Shown here piece after piece: positions 19,531 to 28,102 of a DNA stretch of 64,000 nt. The notes below the pieces were generated by a model. It had not been told where the DNA came from, made no database searches, and saw nothing but the letters and a program-made list of their open reading frames with translations. How positions within the stretch are numbered: the first letter of the stretch is position 1; each line of letters opens with the position of its first letter. Source of the DNA: Asanoa hainanensis (GTDB lineage: Bacteria > Actinomycetota > Actinomycetes > Mycobacteriales > Micromonosporaceae); NCBI RefSeq assembly GCF_900188485.1, contig NZ_FZPH01000002.1:186001-250000 (forward strand). Reading direction: 5' to 3'. The position numbers and the translations under genes were made by a program.

Positions 19531-20991
19531 GTGGAACGTCGGTCGATAGCGCGGTTCGCGGTCGCGGTCAGCGTGGTGTTGGTGGCGGCGCTCGTTTCCG
19601 GGCCGGCGCCCGCCGCGCGGCCGGATGCCGGGCAGGACGGTGGCTACGGTCCGCAGGATCCGCCGCGGATGGGCTGGGCCTGGACGCAGTTGACGCCGGG
19701 CGGCACCCAGGTCCGGTACGCCACCCCGGAGGATTCCTGCCCGTCGCTGGTGCTCACGGTCGGCGGGCAGTCGTCGACGCGGCAGATGGCGCTCGAGTCC
19801 CGGGTGGGTCGCTATCCGACGACCGCGACGCTTTGCGCCCTCCGGGTCGACCGGGCCGTCACCGCCGCGCGGATCGACACCAGCGGCGTCGGCGTACCCG
19901 TGCATCCCGATCCGTTCGGTGTCGTGCCGTTGCCCGACTGGACGCAACCCGGCGCGGCCAAGCGGCGGCCCGGGAACATCGCCGTCATCGGCGACACCGG
20001 GTGCCGCATTCCGGCCGCCGGACCGATGCAGGACTGCACGCCGCCGGGCTGGCCGCTGATCACGGTGACGGACAGCGCCGCCGTCCGGCCGGTGCCGCCG
20101 GACCTGGCCGTGCACGTCGGCGACTACCTCTACCGCACCAGGCCGAGCCGGCAGCCGACGCCGCTGTGCGGTGCCGCCGGGCTCGGCAACAACGCGCACA
20201 CCTGGGGCTGCCTGGTCACCGACTTCTTCCTGCCGGCGGAGAACCTGCTCGGCCAGGCGCCGTTCGTGTTCGTGCGCGGCAACCACGAGAACTGTGGGCG
20301 CAGTGGCGAGGTGTGGTTCCGCTATCTCGCGACCACGCCGAGCACGACCGCGTGTGCCGGGTCCAGCCCCGAGGACTTCACGCCGCCGGAGCGGATCGAC
20401 GCCGGGACGCTCGGGTTGATCGTGATGGACACGTCGTGCGCGTCCGACGAGGGGTCGACGTGTGACCACGGGCCTCGGCTGGCGCGGTACACGGCGCAGT
20501 TCAACGAGATCAACAACAACCTGGTGCGGGGCGGCGACAACCTTCTGCTCAGCCACACGCCGCTGTGGGCCGTGCACGGGCGCACGGCGAACAACAACCC
20601 GGAGTGGATCGACGAGCTGCTCGACGACGCGGTGCGGGCGTCGGCGGCACACCAGCTCGATCCCCGCGTGACCACGGTGCTGTCTGGGCATGTCCACCTT
20701 TATCAGGCGCTCGCCTTCGGCACGGCGACCTCGGCCCGCCGGCCGCCGCAGCTCACTGTCGGCGCGTCCGGCACGACGCTGGACCCGCAGGACTGGGTCG
20801 ACGGCGACATGGTGGGCAAGGACGTCGACGGTGAGCCGCTGGGCCAGCTGATCACCCGGCGGGAGTTCGGCTACGCGGTCCTGCGCGACCTGTCGCCCGG
20901 CTGGAACGTGCGCTTCTTCGACCAGACGGGCGCGGTGGTGGCGGGGACGGACTGCGACCTGGGACCGGCGCAGTTCGTCGGGTGCTCTTAG
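19531..20991 (+). CDS. Secreted calcineurin-like metallophosphoesterase
   Basis: About 486 residues from GTG 19531 (an upstream in-frame TTG at 19501 is possible). An N-terminal hydrophobic signal (RFAVAVSVVLVAALVSG) is followed by a fibronectin-like region and a metallophosphoesterase domain with all metal motifs: GDTGCR, HVGDYLY, RGNHEN, LLLSHTPL and SGHVHLYQ. The likely role is extracellular hydrolysis of phosphate mono- or diesters. Several Cys pairs suggest disulfides. It ends 3 nt before the convergent aldo/keto reductase. Confidence 0.86.
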   Translation: MERRSIARFAVAVSVVLVAALVSGPAPAARPDAGQDGGYGPQDPPRMGWAWTQLTPGGTQVRYATPEDSCPSLVLTVGGQSSTRQMALESRVGRYPTTATLCALRVDRAVTAARIDTSGVGVPVHPDPFGVVPLPDWTQPGAAKRRPGNIAVIGDTGCRIPAAGPMQDCTPPGWPLITVTDSAAVRPVPPDLAVHVGDYLYRTRPSRQPTPLCGAAGLGNNAHTWGCLVTDFFLPAENLLGQAPFVFVRGNHENCGRSGEVWFRYLATTPSTTACAGSSPEDFTPPERIDAGTLGLIVMDTSCASDEGSTCDHGPRLARYTAQFNEINNNLVRGGDNLLLSHTPLWAVHGRTANNNPEWIDELLDDAVRASAAHQLDPRVTTVLSGHVHLYQALAFGTATSARRPPQLTVGASGTTLDPQDWVDGDMVGKDVDGEPLGQLITRREFGYAVLRDLSPGWNVRFFDQTGAVVAGTDCDLGPAQFVGCS

Positions 20992-20994
20992 GCC

Positions 20995-22017
20995 TTAGGG
21001 CAGCTTGCGGGCCTGCTGGCCGACGCCGGCCGGGCCGTAGGGGTAGTCCGCCACGCGCGGGGCGCTGGCCTCGTCGAGGCGGGCGCGCTCGGTGGCGTCG
21101 AGCACCAGGTCGCCGGCGGTCAGGTTGTCGTCGAGCTGCTCGGTCGTGCGGGCGCCGAGGATCACCGAGGTGACCGCGGGCGCGTCGGCCAGCCAGGCCA
21201 GTGCGACCGCCGCCATCGAGGCTCCGCGTGCATCGGCGACCTCGCGCACGGCGTCGACGACGTCCCAGGTCTGCTCGGCGGCGTTGCGGCCGGCGTAGGC
21301 CTCGACGCCCCGGTTCGGGTTCTCTCCCAGCCGGGTCGCGCCGGTCGGCAGCTCGTCACGGCGGTACTTGCCGGTCAGCCAGCCGCCGCCGAGCGGCGAC
21401 CAGGGCAGGATGCCGATGCCCTCGTTGAGGCAGACCGGGACGACCTCGTGCTCGATGTCGCGGGCCAGCAGGTTGTATTGCGGCTGCACCGTCACGATCG
21501 GCGCCAGGCCGCCGAACCGGGCCAGCAGCGTCGCCTTCTGCAACTGCCAGCCGACGAAGTTGCTGACACCGACATAACGGATCTTGCCCGCGCGTACGGC
21601 GTCGTCGAAGAAGCGCAGCGTCTCTTCGATCGGGGTCTGCGGGTCCCAGGCGTGCGCCTGGTAGAGGTCGATCGTCTCGACGCCGAGCCGGGCCAGGCTC
21701 GCGTCCAGCGCCCGCGACAGGTGCACCCGGGACAGGCCGGCGTCGTTGCCGCCGTCGCCCATCGGGAAGCGGCCCTTGGTGGCGATCACCAGCCGGTCGC
21801 GTACGTCGGGCCGGTCGCGCAGCCAGCGGCCGATGATCTGCTCGGAGGTGCCCCGCGAGTAGACGTTCGCGGTGTCCAGGAACGTGCCGCCGGCCTCGAC
21901 GAAACGGTCGAGCTGGGCGTGGGAGCCGGCCTCGTCGGTCTCGTTGCCGAACGTCATCGTGCCGAGGCACAGCGTCGACACGACGGTCCCCGTGGACCCG
22001 AGTTTGCGGTAGCGCAT
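20995..22017 (-). CDS. Aldo/keto reductase
   Basis: 340 residues. The catalytic tetrad can be read as Asp in FLDTANVY, Tyr in the same motif, Lys in VIATKGRF and His in YQAHAWD. C-terminal NADP-binding elements include VILGARTTEQLDDNL. The start at ATG 22017 has GGAGG at the right distance, so longer upstream readings are rejected. Substrate unknown. A TetR regulator gene starts further along the same strand and may be co-regulated. Confidence 0.92.
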   Translation of the reverse strand: MRYRKLGSTGTVVSTLCLGTMTFGNETDEAGSHAQLDRFVEAGGTFLDTANVYSRGTSEQIIGRWLRDRPDVRDRLVIATKGRFPMGDGGNDAGLSRVHLSRALDASLARLGVETIDLYQAHAWDPQTPIEETLRFFDDAVRAGKIRYVGVSNFVGWQLQKATLLARFGGLAPIVTVQPQYNLLARDIEHEVVPVCLNEGIGILPWSPLGGGWLTGKYRRDELPTGATRLGENPNRGVEAYAGRNAAEQTWDVVDAVREVADARGASMAAVALAWLADAPAVTSVILGARTTEQLDDNLTAGDLVLDATERARLDEASAPRVADYPYGPAGVGQQARKLP

Positions 22018-22051
22018 GCCGACCTCCGTGCTGATCTTTGGCCGGCCCAAT

Positions 22052-22621
22052 CTAACCCGAGGTCGCCTCACCTGCTCGAGTGGGCCGCAGGGCGTCCAGC
22101 ACCATGCCCGCGTAGCGGCGCCAGACCCGCTCGTCCCACTGGTCCAGGACGATCAGTTGGCGGATCGGTCCACAAAGGATGACGCGGAGGTCGAGCTCGG
22201 TCAGGTCCGGGCGGATCCGGCCGGACGGCTTCGCGTACTCGACCAGCCGGGTGAGCTGGTGCAGCAGGTCTGCCGCCGGCGCGATCTGGCCGGCGAAGAA
22301 CGCCTCGGCCAGGCCGCGGTCCTGGGCGAGCGTGGTGAACAGGTCGGGCACGAACGCGCACAACGCCGCGTACGGGTCGGGGTCCGTCAGCGCGGCGATG
22401 GTGCGGTCGTCGAGCCGCTGGAACCGCTCCTGTGCGATCGCCAGGACCAGGTCGTCCTTGGCGGGGTAGCTGCGGTAGACGGTGGCCCGGCCGACCCCGG
22501 CCAGCTCGGCGACCTGGGGCACGGTGACGCTCAGGCCGTGCCGGGCGAACAGCTCACGCGCCGCGGCCAGGACCCGCTCGTGGTTGCGCCGGGCGTCCGC
22601 GCGACTCGGTGTGCCGACCAT
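22052..22621 (-). CDS. TetR/AcrR-family transcriptional regulator
   Basis: 189 residues. The N-terminal helix-turn-helix is ARRNHERVLAAARELF with VPQVAELAGVGRATVYRSYPAKDDLV, followed by a variable ligand domain. The ATG at 22621 shares a base with the stop of the SnoaL-like gene (TGATG), indicating one transcript. It probably controls that gene and perhaps the aldo/keto reductase downstream. Confidence 0.92.
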   Translation of the reverse strand: MVGTPSRADARRNHERVLAAARELFARHGLSVTVPQVAELAGVGRATVYRSYPAKDDLVLAIAQERFQRLDDRTIAALTDPDPYAALCAFVPDLFTTLAQDRGLAEAFFAGQIAPAADLLHQLTRLVEYAKPSGRIRPDLTELDLRVILCGPIRQLIVLDQWDERVWRRYAGMVLDALRPTRAGEATSG

Positions 22622-22977
22622 CAGGGCACGTCGATGCCGGTCTCGTGGACCGACCGGAAGCGGCCGTCGGGCGCGTACTCGGCGAAGAAGTAGATCTCCC
22701 GGTGCAGCTCCGTGCCGTCGGTCATGGTGACGTCGTACACGTGCCGTTCGGCGTACGTGGAGCCGTCCCGGAGCTCGTCGAGCACGGTGACCGTGCCGCG
22801 GGCGATGCGCGCGCGCATGCCGGCCACCATCTCGGCGAAGGCCGCCCGGTCGAGCACGTTGCCGTCGGCGCGGTGGGTGTAGTCGGGCGCGTAGTACTTG
22901 TCGAGCGCTTCGTCCGGCGGGAGCGTGGGCTCGAAGGCCAGCTCCCGGACGGCGTCGCTGATGCGGGCGAACTCCAT
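22621..22977 (-). CDS. SnoaL-like/NTF2-fold protein
   Basis: 118 residues with the cone-shaped NTF2-like pattern: DKYYAPDYTHRADGNVLDRAAFAEMV, a central YAERHVYDVTMTDG strand pair and RFRSVHETG at the end. Such proteins include small isomerases and hydrolases as well as carriers; no catalytic residues can be assigned. It is cotranscribed with the TetR gene through a 1-nt overlap. Confidence 0.82.
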   Translation of the reverse strand: MEFARISDAVRELAFEPTLPPDEALDKYYAPDYTHRADGNVLDRAAFAEMVAGMRARIARGTVTVLDELRDGSTYAERHVYDVTMTDGTELHREIYFFAEYAPDGRFRSVHETGIDVP

Positions 22978-23033
22978 GGCCCCGACTGTAGCGGACTCGT
23001 GAGTCCGGTTGCCCTTCCTCGTGAGCGCGGTCT

Positions 23034-23738
23034 CTATTTCAGGACGAGCCTGATGAGGAGCGCGGTGAAGAAGATCGATTGGGAGGAGTGGATCAGGATG
23101 CCGAGCCAGGCGCTGCGGAACCGCTTCGTCGGGTAGGCGAACAGCAGGCCGGACAGGGTCGCCGTGGGGATCGACCAGGGTTGGTGGAGGTGGTACGCGC
23201 CGAACAGCACCGCGTTGGCGATCCAGTCGGCCCGGCCGAACGCCGTGCGCATCCGCGGTAGCAGGAGGCCTCAGCATCACGACGATGGCGGCGAAGAGTG
23301 GCCGTTGTCGCGCAGTGCGGCCTGGCCGTCGGTGCCGCCGAGGAAGGCGCCGAAGTCGTGGTCGGCGATCGGTGGCAGGTTGATCGGGAGGAACTCGAGT
23401 GCCGCGAAGCCGAGGGCGAACGGGATCGCCCAGAGCCAGAGCCGGCCGCCGCGTCGGGTTTCGGTGGTCGGTTCCGTCAGCCAGAGGGCGTCGCGGAGCT
23501 TGATCGGGCGGGTCTCGCGGGCCAGCAGGATCCAGACCAGGACGAACTGCCAGACCAGGCCGGCGGTGAGCGCGCCGATCAGGGCCTCGGCGAACTGGCG
23601 CGGGTTCGGGTCCGGGCCGGCCAGCGCGGGCGCGACGACCCAGGCCAGCGCGGCCATCGGGAGTGCGGCCGCGGCCCAGACGGCCAGCGTGCCGGTGCGG
23701 GTGTACTGGGTTCTCTGCTCGGTGGTGGTGGCGGTCAT
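23034..23738 (-). pseudogene. CPBP (CAAX/Abi) intramembrane protease, catalytic motif deleted
   Basis: The N-terminal part (23738 to about 23300) encodes four hydrophobic segments and the C-terminal part (from about 23270) encodes GLLLPRMRTAFGRADW, FGAYHLHQPW (His motif) and GILIHSSQS (second His motif), typical of CPBP proteases. Between them the frame shifts (FAAIVVML is in another frame), two TGA stops appear in the main frame, and the EExxxR motif expected just before GLLLPRM is absent. Despite intact ends it cannot make an active protease. Confidence 0.75.
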
Positions 23739-23771
23739 GGTCGGCTCCTGGTCAGCTCCTGGTCAGCTCCT
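23739..23771 (-). repeat. Triplicated 11-bp repeat carrying the ribosome binding site
   Basis: Three tandem 11-bp units (GGTCGGCTCCT, then GGTCAGCTCCT twice, plus-strand sense) directly precede the CPBP pseudogene. On the coding strand each unit gives AGGAGC, so the Shine-Dalgarno is present three times, the last about 5 nt before the ATG. Slippage could change its number. Confidence 0.8.
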
Positions 23772-23867
23772 GGTCACGGGGTGCGGGCACTGTCCATCGT
23801 GGTCACCGGGGTGGTTCCGGTCGATCCGGGCAGCCGCCTTACGTTGGCGGGGGCTGGCCCTACTCGC

Positions 23868-23896
23868 TTGCAAACCGTACGTACGTATTGTTAAAT
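23868..23896 (+). promoter_or_regulatory. Leaderless promoter of the MFS gene with embedded palindrome
   Basis: TTGCAA (23868-23873) and TTAAAT (23891-23896) are separated by 17 bp, and the ATG starts 6 nt after the -10, so the transcript should be leaderless. The spacer holds the palindrome TACGTACGTA (23878-23887), well placed for a repressor. Confidence 0.7.
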
Positions 23897-23902
23897 CAGG
23901 TC

Positions 23903-25147
23903 ATGATCGGGAAGCTGCTGCCGGCGCCGGGTACGCCCCGGGTGCTGATGTTCGCCACGCTGGTGAACACGGTCGGCAACGGCGCCTATCTGGCGACCGG
24001 GGCCTTGTTCCTCACCCGCTCGGTCGGGCTGACGCCGGGTCAGGTCGCGCTTGGGCTGAGTTTCGCCGCGTTCGCCGGGATCGGGTTGAGCACGCCGATG
24101 GGCGCGTTGGTCGACCGGTGGGGGCCTCGGCACGTGCAGGTCGCGGCGCTCTTGGCGCTGGCCGGGTGTTTCGCGGGGCTGACCCGGGTGCACCACCTGT
24201 GGTCGTACGCGCTGCTCGCCTGCGTGATCGCGGTCGGCGACGCGACGGTGAAGGCGGCGACCGGCGCGATGATCGCGGGTGCGGTGCCGCCCGCGGAGCG
24301 GGTCCGCACCCGCGCGTTCATCCGCTCGACCAACAACGCGGGCATCGCCCTGGGCACGGCCGCGGCAGCGGTGCCGCTGTTGCTGGACAGCCGCGCGGGC
24401 TACCTGGCGGTGCTGATCGGCAACACGGCCAGCTATCTGCTCGCGGCGGTGGTAGCGTCGCGCGCCGGTCAGGTCACCCGGGTGTTGCGGCCGGCCGGAG
24501 GCCCGCGGCTGGCCGCGTTGCGGGACCGCCCGTTCGTGGCCTTCGCGTTGGTGGACGGCGTGGTCGCGTCGCTGTACAACGGGCTGCTGGCGCTGGCCCT
24601 GCCGCTGTGGCTGGTCACCCGCACGCACGCGCCGGCGGCGCTGGTCTCGGCCGTCCTGCTCGTCAACACGATCGGCTGCGTCACGCTCCAGGTCTGGGCG
24701 TCCCGTGGCGTATCCACCGCGTCCGACGCGGTGCCGGTCAGCCGCCGCGGCGCGCTCGTGGTGGCCGCCTCGTGCGTCCTCTTCGGGCTGACCGCCGGCC
24801 GCTCGGCCCGACTGGCGGGCGCGCTGATCCTGACGGCCGCGGCGGTGCACGTCCTGGGCGAGCTATGGCTGTCGAGCGCGACCTTCGCGGTGGCCTTCGA
24901 CCTGGCGCCGGACTGGGCGCAGGGCCAGTACCAGGGCGCGCTGCAAACGGGCCGCCAGATCGGCAACATGCTGGCGCCACCGCTGCTGACGGGCTTGGTA
25001 ATAGGCTGGGGCGGCCCGGGCTGGATCGCGCTGGCCGTTTTGTTCGCCGTGGCCGGCCTGGCCTATCCGCCGATCGTGCGCTGGGGCCTGCGCCAGCGGG
25101 TGCCGACCCTCATACAACGGAAAGCGGTAAACGGTGCCCTTCCTTAA
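23903..25147 (+). CDS. MFS transporter
   Basis: 414 residues with about 12 hydrophobic segments. The loop 2-3 signature appears as GALVDRWGPRHVQ, and LDLAPDW-like cytoplasmic residues near the C-terminus fit the drug-efflux MFS group. The start is fixed by a promoter 6 nt upstream; longer upstream readings run through that promoter. The substrate is unknown. A RraA-like gene overlaps its 3' end by 14 nt. Confidence 0.9.
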   Translation: MIGKLLPAPGTPRVLMFATLVNTVGNGAYLATGALFLTRSVGLTPGQVALGLSFAAFAGIGLSTPMGALVDRWGPRHVQVAALLALAGCFAGLTRVHHLWSYALLACVIAVGDATVKAATGAMIAGAVPPAERVRTRAFIRSTNNAGIALGTAAAAVPLLLDSRAGYLAVLIGNTASYLLAAVVASRAGQVTRVLRPAGGPRLAALRDRPFVAFALVDGVVASLYNGLLALALPLWLVTRTHAPAALVSAVLLVNTIGCVTLQVWASRGVSTASDAVPVSRRGALVVAASCVLFGLTAGRSARLAGALILTAAAVHVLGELWLSSATFAVAFDLAPDWAQGQYQGALQTGRQIGNMLAPPLLTGLVIGWGGPGWIALAVLFAVAGLAYPPIVRWGLRQRVPTLIQRKAVNGALP

Positions 25148-25760
25148 CGACTTCGCATACGTGCCCACGACGACCTACGCGGACCTGCTGGACCGCGGCC
25201 AGGTGATGGACTTCGGCATCCACCCACTGTGGACGCCGGTGCCACGGATCGCGGGCCCGGCGTACCCGGTGCGCTGCCCACCGGGCGACAACCTGATGCT
25301 GCACGCGGCGATCCACCGCGCGCCGGCAGGCTCGGTGGTGGTGGTCGAGAGCGGCGACGTCGACTACGCGCTGGCCGGCGGGAACGTCTGCGCCGTCGCG
25401 CACCGGAGGGGAATCGCGGGCTTCGTCATGGACGGCGTGATCCGCGACCTGGCCGAAGTGCGCGAGCTGGGCTTCCCGGTCTTCGCCCGGGGAATCATCC
25501 CGAAGCCAGGCACGAAGGCAGCGGTAACCCCGTTGGGCGAGCCCGCCAGCTGCGGCGGCGTGCTGGTCCACCCGGGCGACATCGTCGTGGCCGACGAGGA
25601 AGGCGCCGTGGCGATCCCACACGCCCACCGCACCGCCATCTTGGAGAAGGCCCGCGCGAAACTGGCCGCGGAGGCGGAGCAAACCCTCGACGAGTGGGAA
25701 GCGGACCACCGCGCCCGCATCGACAAAATCCTGCGCGAGAACGGCTTCACCGAGCAGTAG
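25134..25760 (+). CDS. RraA-like/HMG aldolase family protein
   Basis: About 208 residues from GTG 25134, which lies inside the end of the MFS gene. The RraA fold motifs are present: GDNLMLHAAI, VVVVESGDVDYALAGGN, and AHRRGIAGFVMDGVIRD, whose RD pair coordinates the divalent metal and pyruvate-like substrate in 4-hydroxy-4-methyl-2-oxoglutarate aldolases. A role in aromatic or keto-acid breakdown is therefore plausible, but regulators of RNase E share the fold. Confidence 0.85.
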   Translation: MPFLNDFAYVPTTTYADLLDRGQVMDFGIHPLWTPVPRIAGPAYPVRCPPGDNLMLHAAIHRAPAGSVVVVESGDVDYALAGGNVCAVAHRRGIAGFVMDGVIRDLAEVRELGFPVFARGIIPKPGTKAAVTPLGEPASCGGVLVHPGDIVVADEEGAVAIPHAHRTAILEKARAKLAAEAEQTLDEWEADHRARIDKILRENGFTEQ

Positions 25761-25781
25761 CCGCCCCGCGGTCCGGTCTGT

Positions 25782-25886
25782 GCGGGGCCGAGGTGGGCCA
25801 CGCGGATGGGACGGCGGCCGCGCGGCGATGTGCTCCCGATTGGCGCGGGGCCGATCTGGGCCAAGCGGATCAGACGGCGGCCGCGC
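25782..25886. repeat. Two degenerate 42-bp direct repeats, 63-bp period
   Basis: 25782-25823 and 25845-25886 match at 37 of 42 positions (both begin GCGGGGCCGA and end ACGGCGGCCGCGC). They fill part of the 287-bp gap between two convergent genes. The gap also has a hairpin at 26001-26023 (GGAAGGCCCG and CGGGCTTCC). No gene is supported there. Confidence 0.65.
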
Positions 25887-26047
25887 CTACGCGGGGGCGC
25901 CGCGGCGAACCGATCGGTGCGGCCGACGCGCAGCCAGGCGGGTGAGACGGTGCCCGCCTCCAAGCAAGGACTCCGAACGGCGGAGCCAGCCGCGGTCTGC
26001 GGAAGGCCCGGCTGCGGGCTTCCCCGAACGTCCGTGCGGGACAGTTG

Positions 26048-27274
26048 CTATTCGGTTGTCAGGTGCCAGGTCGGGCCTTCGGGGGTGTCGCGTAGTTCTA
26101 CTCCTGCCGCGGTTAGGCGGTCGCGGACCGCGTCGGAGGTGGGGTAGTCGCGGTTGGCTCGGGCTCGGGTGCGTAGCTCGATCAGGGCCTCGACGAACGG
26201 GGCTACCGTCCGCGCTGGGTCGGTCGCGCCTCGTCGGGCCAGTTCGCCAAAGCGGACCACCATGCCGCGTAGCACTGACCGGGGGTGGTCGGCGCCGTCG
26301 CTCGTCTCCGTGTCGCCTGCCCAGTCGACGATGGCCTGCTCTAGCTCCAGCATCACCGCCACGCAGGTGTCGACGTCGAGGGCCGCCAGGGCCGCGGTGA
26401 AACGGGCGTCGAGGGCGTCGGCCGTGCCGCGCAGCGACGGCTGGTCGGCCGGCTCAGGGGCCACAGCGGGCGCGGCGACCGCGACCGGGGCGGCCGACGG
26501 GCCCGCCGAAAGGTCCGCGAACGACAGCACCGAGCCCGCCGGGAAGACCGCGCTCGCGCCAGCCCGGCGCAGCGTCAGGACGCCGTTGCCCGACACCGTC
26601 GCCGTCTGGGCGTCCAGGTCGAAGACGACCGCCGTGTGCTCGTCGACGCCGATGATCAGGTGGCCTGCTGGTAGCTCGGCCTCCAGGAACGCCAGGCGGT
26701 CCGCGCCCAGGTAGCAGTAGCGGGTGTCGTGGTTGCCGCCCTCGGCGTTGTCGTAGTGCGGGATGACCACCGCCGGGAAGCCCAGCACCGCCTCGATCAG
26801 GTTGAGGCCCGTTGCCCAGTGCGGGTCGATGCCGGCCTTGTAGATCTCGTAGACCGGGACTGTGTGCGTGCCCAACGTCAGGGCCGCCGCGCTCGCGAAG
26901 AGCACCACGCCCGAGCGGGTCAGCTTGTCGACCAGCAGCGCGGGGATCGCCGTCTCCCGCCACTGGCGCAGCGTGTAGGTCGGGCTGCCCGGGCCGGCGA
27001 ACACCCACCCGGCCGAACGCAGGGCGGCCAACGCCCGCTCAGTGGCCAGAGCGTCGGGCGGCCGGCGCCAGGAGACCAACGAGACCGCGCGCCCGACGCT
27101 CTGGTCGAAGTAGCGGATCGCGCGCGCCGAGATGTCGTCGGCGTTGGACTGGAAACCGTAGGGCGTGTCGAGCAGCACGCCCGGCCCGGTCACCCGTTCG
27201 AACACCGCGCGGTGTGGCTTGACCATCGTCGGCGCCGTCTCGCCGGAGCCCATCACCACCAGCAGCCGGCTCAT
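26048..27274 (-). CDS. Peptidase S51-like protein fused to CysS-like C-terminal domain
   Basis: 408 residues in two parts. Residues 1-230 resemble the cyanophycinase/S51 class I glutaminase-like fold (LLVVMGSGETAPTM, WVFAGPGSPTYTLRQW, VVLFASAAALTLG with the expected nucleophile Ser, VIPHYDNAEGGNHDTRYC). After an Ala/Pro linker, residues 280-408 are like the C-terminal helical domain of cysteinyl-tRNA synthetase (ELRTRARANRDYPTSDAVRDRL). The catalytic ASAA differs from the usual SAG. It starts with an ATGA overlap on the hydrolase stop. Confidence 0.78.
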   Translation of the reverse strand: MSRLLVVMGSGETAPTMVKPHRAVFERVTGPGVLLDTPYGFQSNADDISARAIRYFDQSVGRAVSLVSWRRPPDALATERALAALRSAGWVFAGPGSPTYTLRQWRETAIPALLVDKLTRSGVVLFASAAALTLGTHTVPVYEIYKAGIDPHWATGLNLIEAVLGFPAVVIPHYDNAEGGNHDTRYCYLGADRLAFLEAELPAGHLIIGVDEHTAVVFDLDAQTATVSGNGVLTLRRAGASAVFPAGSVLSFADLSAGPSAAPVAVAAPAVAPEPADQPSLRGTADALDARFTAALAALDVDTCVAVMLELEQAIVDWAGDTETSDGADHPRSVLRGMVVRFGELARRGATDPARTVAPFVEALIELRTRARANRDYPTSDAVRDRLTAAGVELRDTPEGPTWHLTTE

Positions 27275-28071
27275 GACCGCACCAGGGAAAGCAGGTCGGC
27301 TGCCACCGACGCGGGCTGCTGAGCGTGCAGGTCGTGGTCGCCACCGGGATAAGGGCTAACACGCGAAGAAGGGATCAAGGCGACCGACGGCGACGGAACA
27401 CCCCGGCCGGCCGGCATCAGCAGGACGGGCATGGTCAGCGCGGGATAGAACCGCGCCGGGGGCTCGTCGTACATGCTGCGCAGGATCTCCATGTGGCGCG
27501 GGATCGGCAACCGCCGCGACAGCCGACCGTCGGGGCCGACCCGCAGGTTGGCCAGCGTCGCCTCGACGGCCTCCGCGGACCAGTCCGGATGCCCGGACCG
27601 CAGCCGGGCGCGGAAATCGGAGGCGAGGAGCCCGTCGAGCGAAGGCGGCCGCAACGCGGCCGCGCACGCCGACCACGAACCGAACACCGAGGGCAGGTCG
27701 ATCCACCCACCGTCGACCAGGGCCAGCGCGCCGACCAACCCAGGGTGCGTGGCCGCGAGCCGGACCACCACGTTGCCGCCCCACGACTGCCCGGCCACCA
27801 CGGGCTGCCGCAGACCCAGGGAGGAGATCACCGAGGCCAGGTCGGCCGCCGCGGCCGCGGTAGAGAACCCCGTAGCGGGCAGGTCGGACTCGCCGTGCCC
27901 GCGCAGGTCGACCGCATAGGACGGATAGCCCGCGGCGGCCAGCTCCGCGGCCACCGACGACCACAGCCGGGCGTTGGACGCCAAGCCGTGGACGAGCACG
28001 AACGCGGGCGCCGACGGGCCCGCCGTGTGGAGCACGTTGAGCCCGACGCCGTCGGCGACAGTCACCTTCAC
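27271..28071 (-). CDS. Alpha/beta hydrolase
   Basis: 266 residues. Oxyanion motif VLVHGLASNARLW, nucleophile GQSWGG (S96), acid in the VVVAGQS-distal strand region, and catalytic His in GGDHDLH near the C-terminus. No signal peptide. GTG start at 28071. It is translationally coupled to the S51-like gene, so a shared pathway is likely, but its substrate is unknown. Confidence 0.87.
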   Translation of the reverse strand: MKVTVADGVGLNVLHTAGPSAPAFVLVHGLASNARLWSSVAAELAAAGYPSYAVDLRGHGESDLPATGFSTAAAAADLASVISSLGLRQPVVAGQSWGGNVVVRLAATHPGLVGALALVDGGWIDLPSVFGSWSACAAALRPPSLDGLLASDFRARLRSGHPDWSAEAVEATLANLRVGPDGRLSRRLPIPRHMEILRSMYDEPPARFYPALTMPVLLMPAGRGVPSPSVALIPSSRVSPYPGGDHDLHAQQPASVAADLLSLVRS

Positions 28072-28102
28072 GGCGTGAATGTAGCCCCGCCCAGCGACAG
28101 TT

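Noticed and set aside
25364-25963. Minus-strand frame with repeated RGRRLIRLAQIG segments
   Set aside because: It overlaps RraA on the opposite strand, and the repeat is a by-product of the 42-bp DNA repeat.
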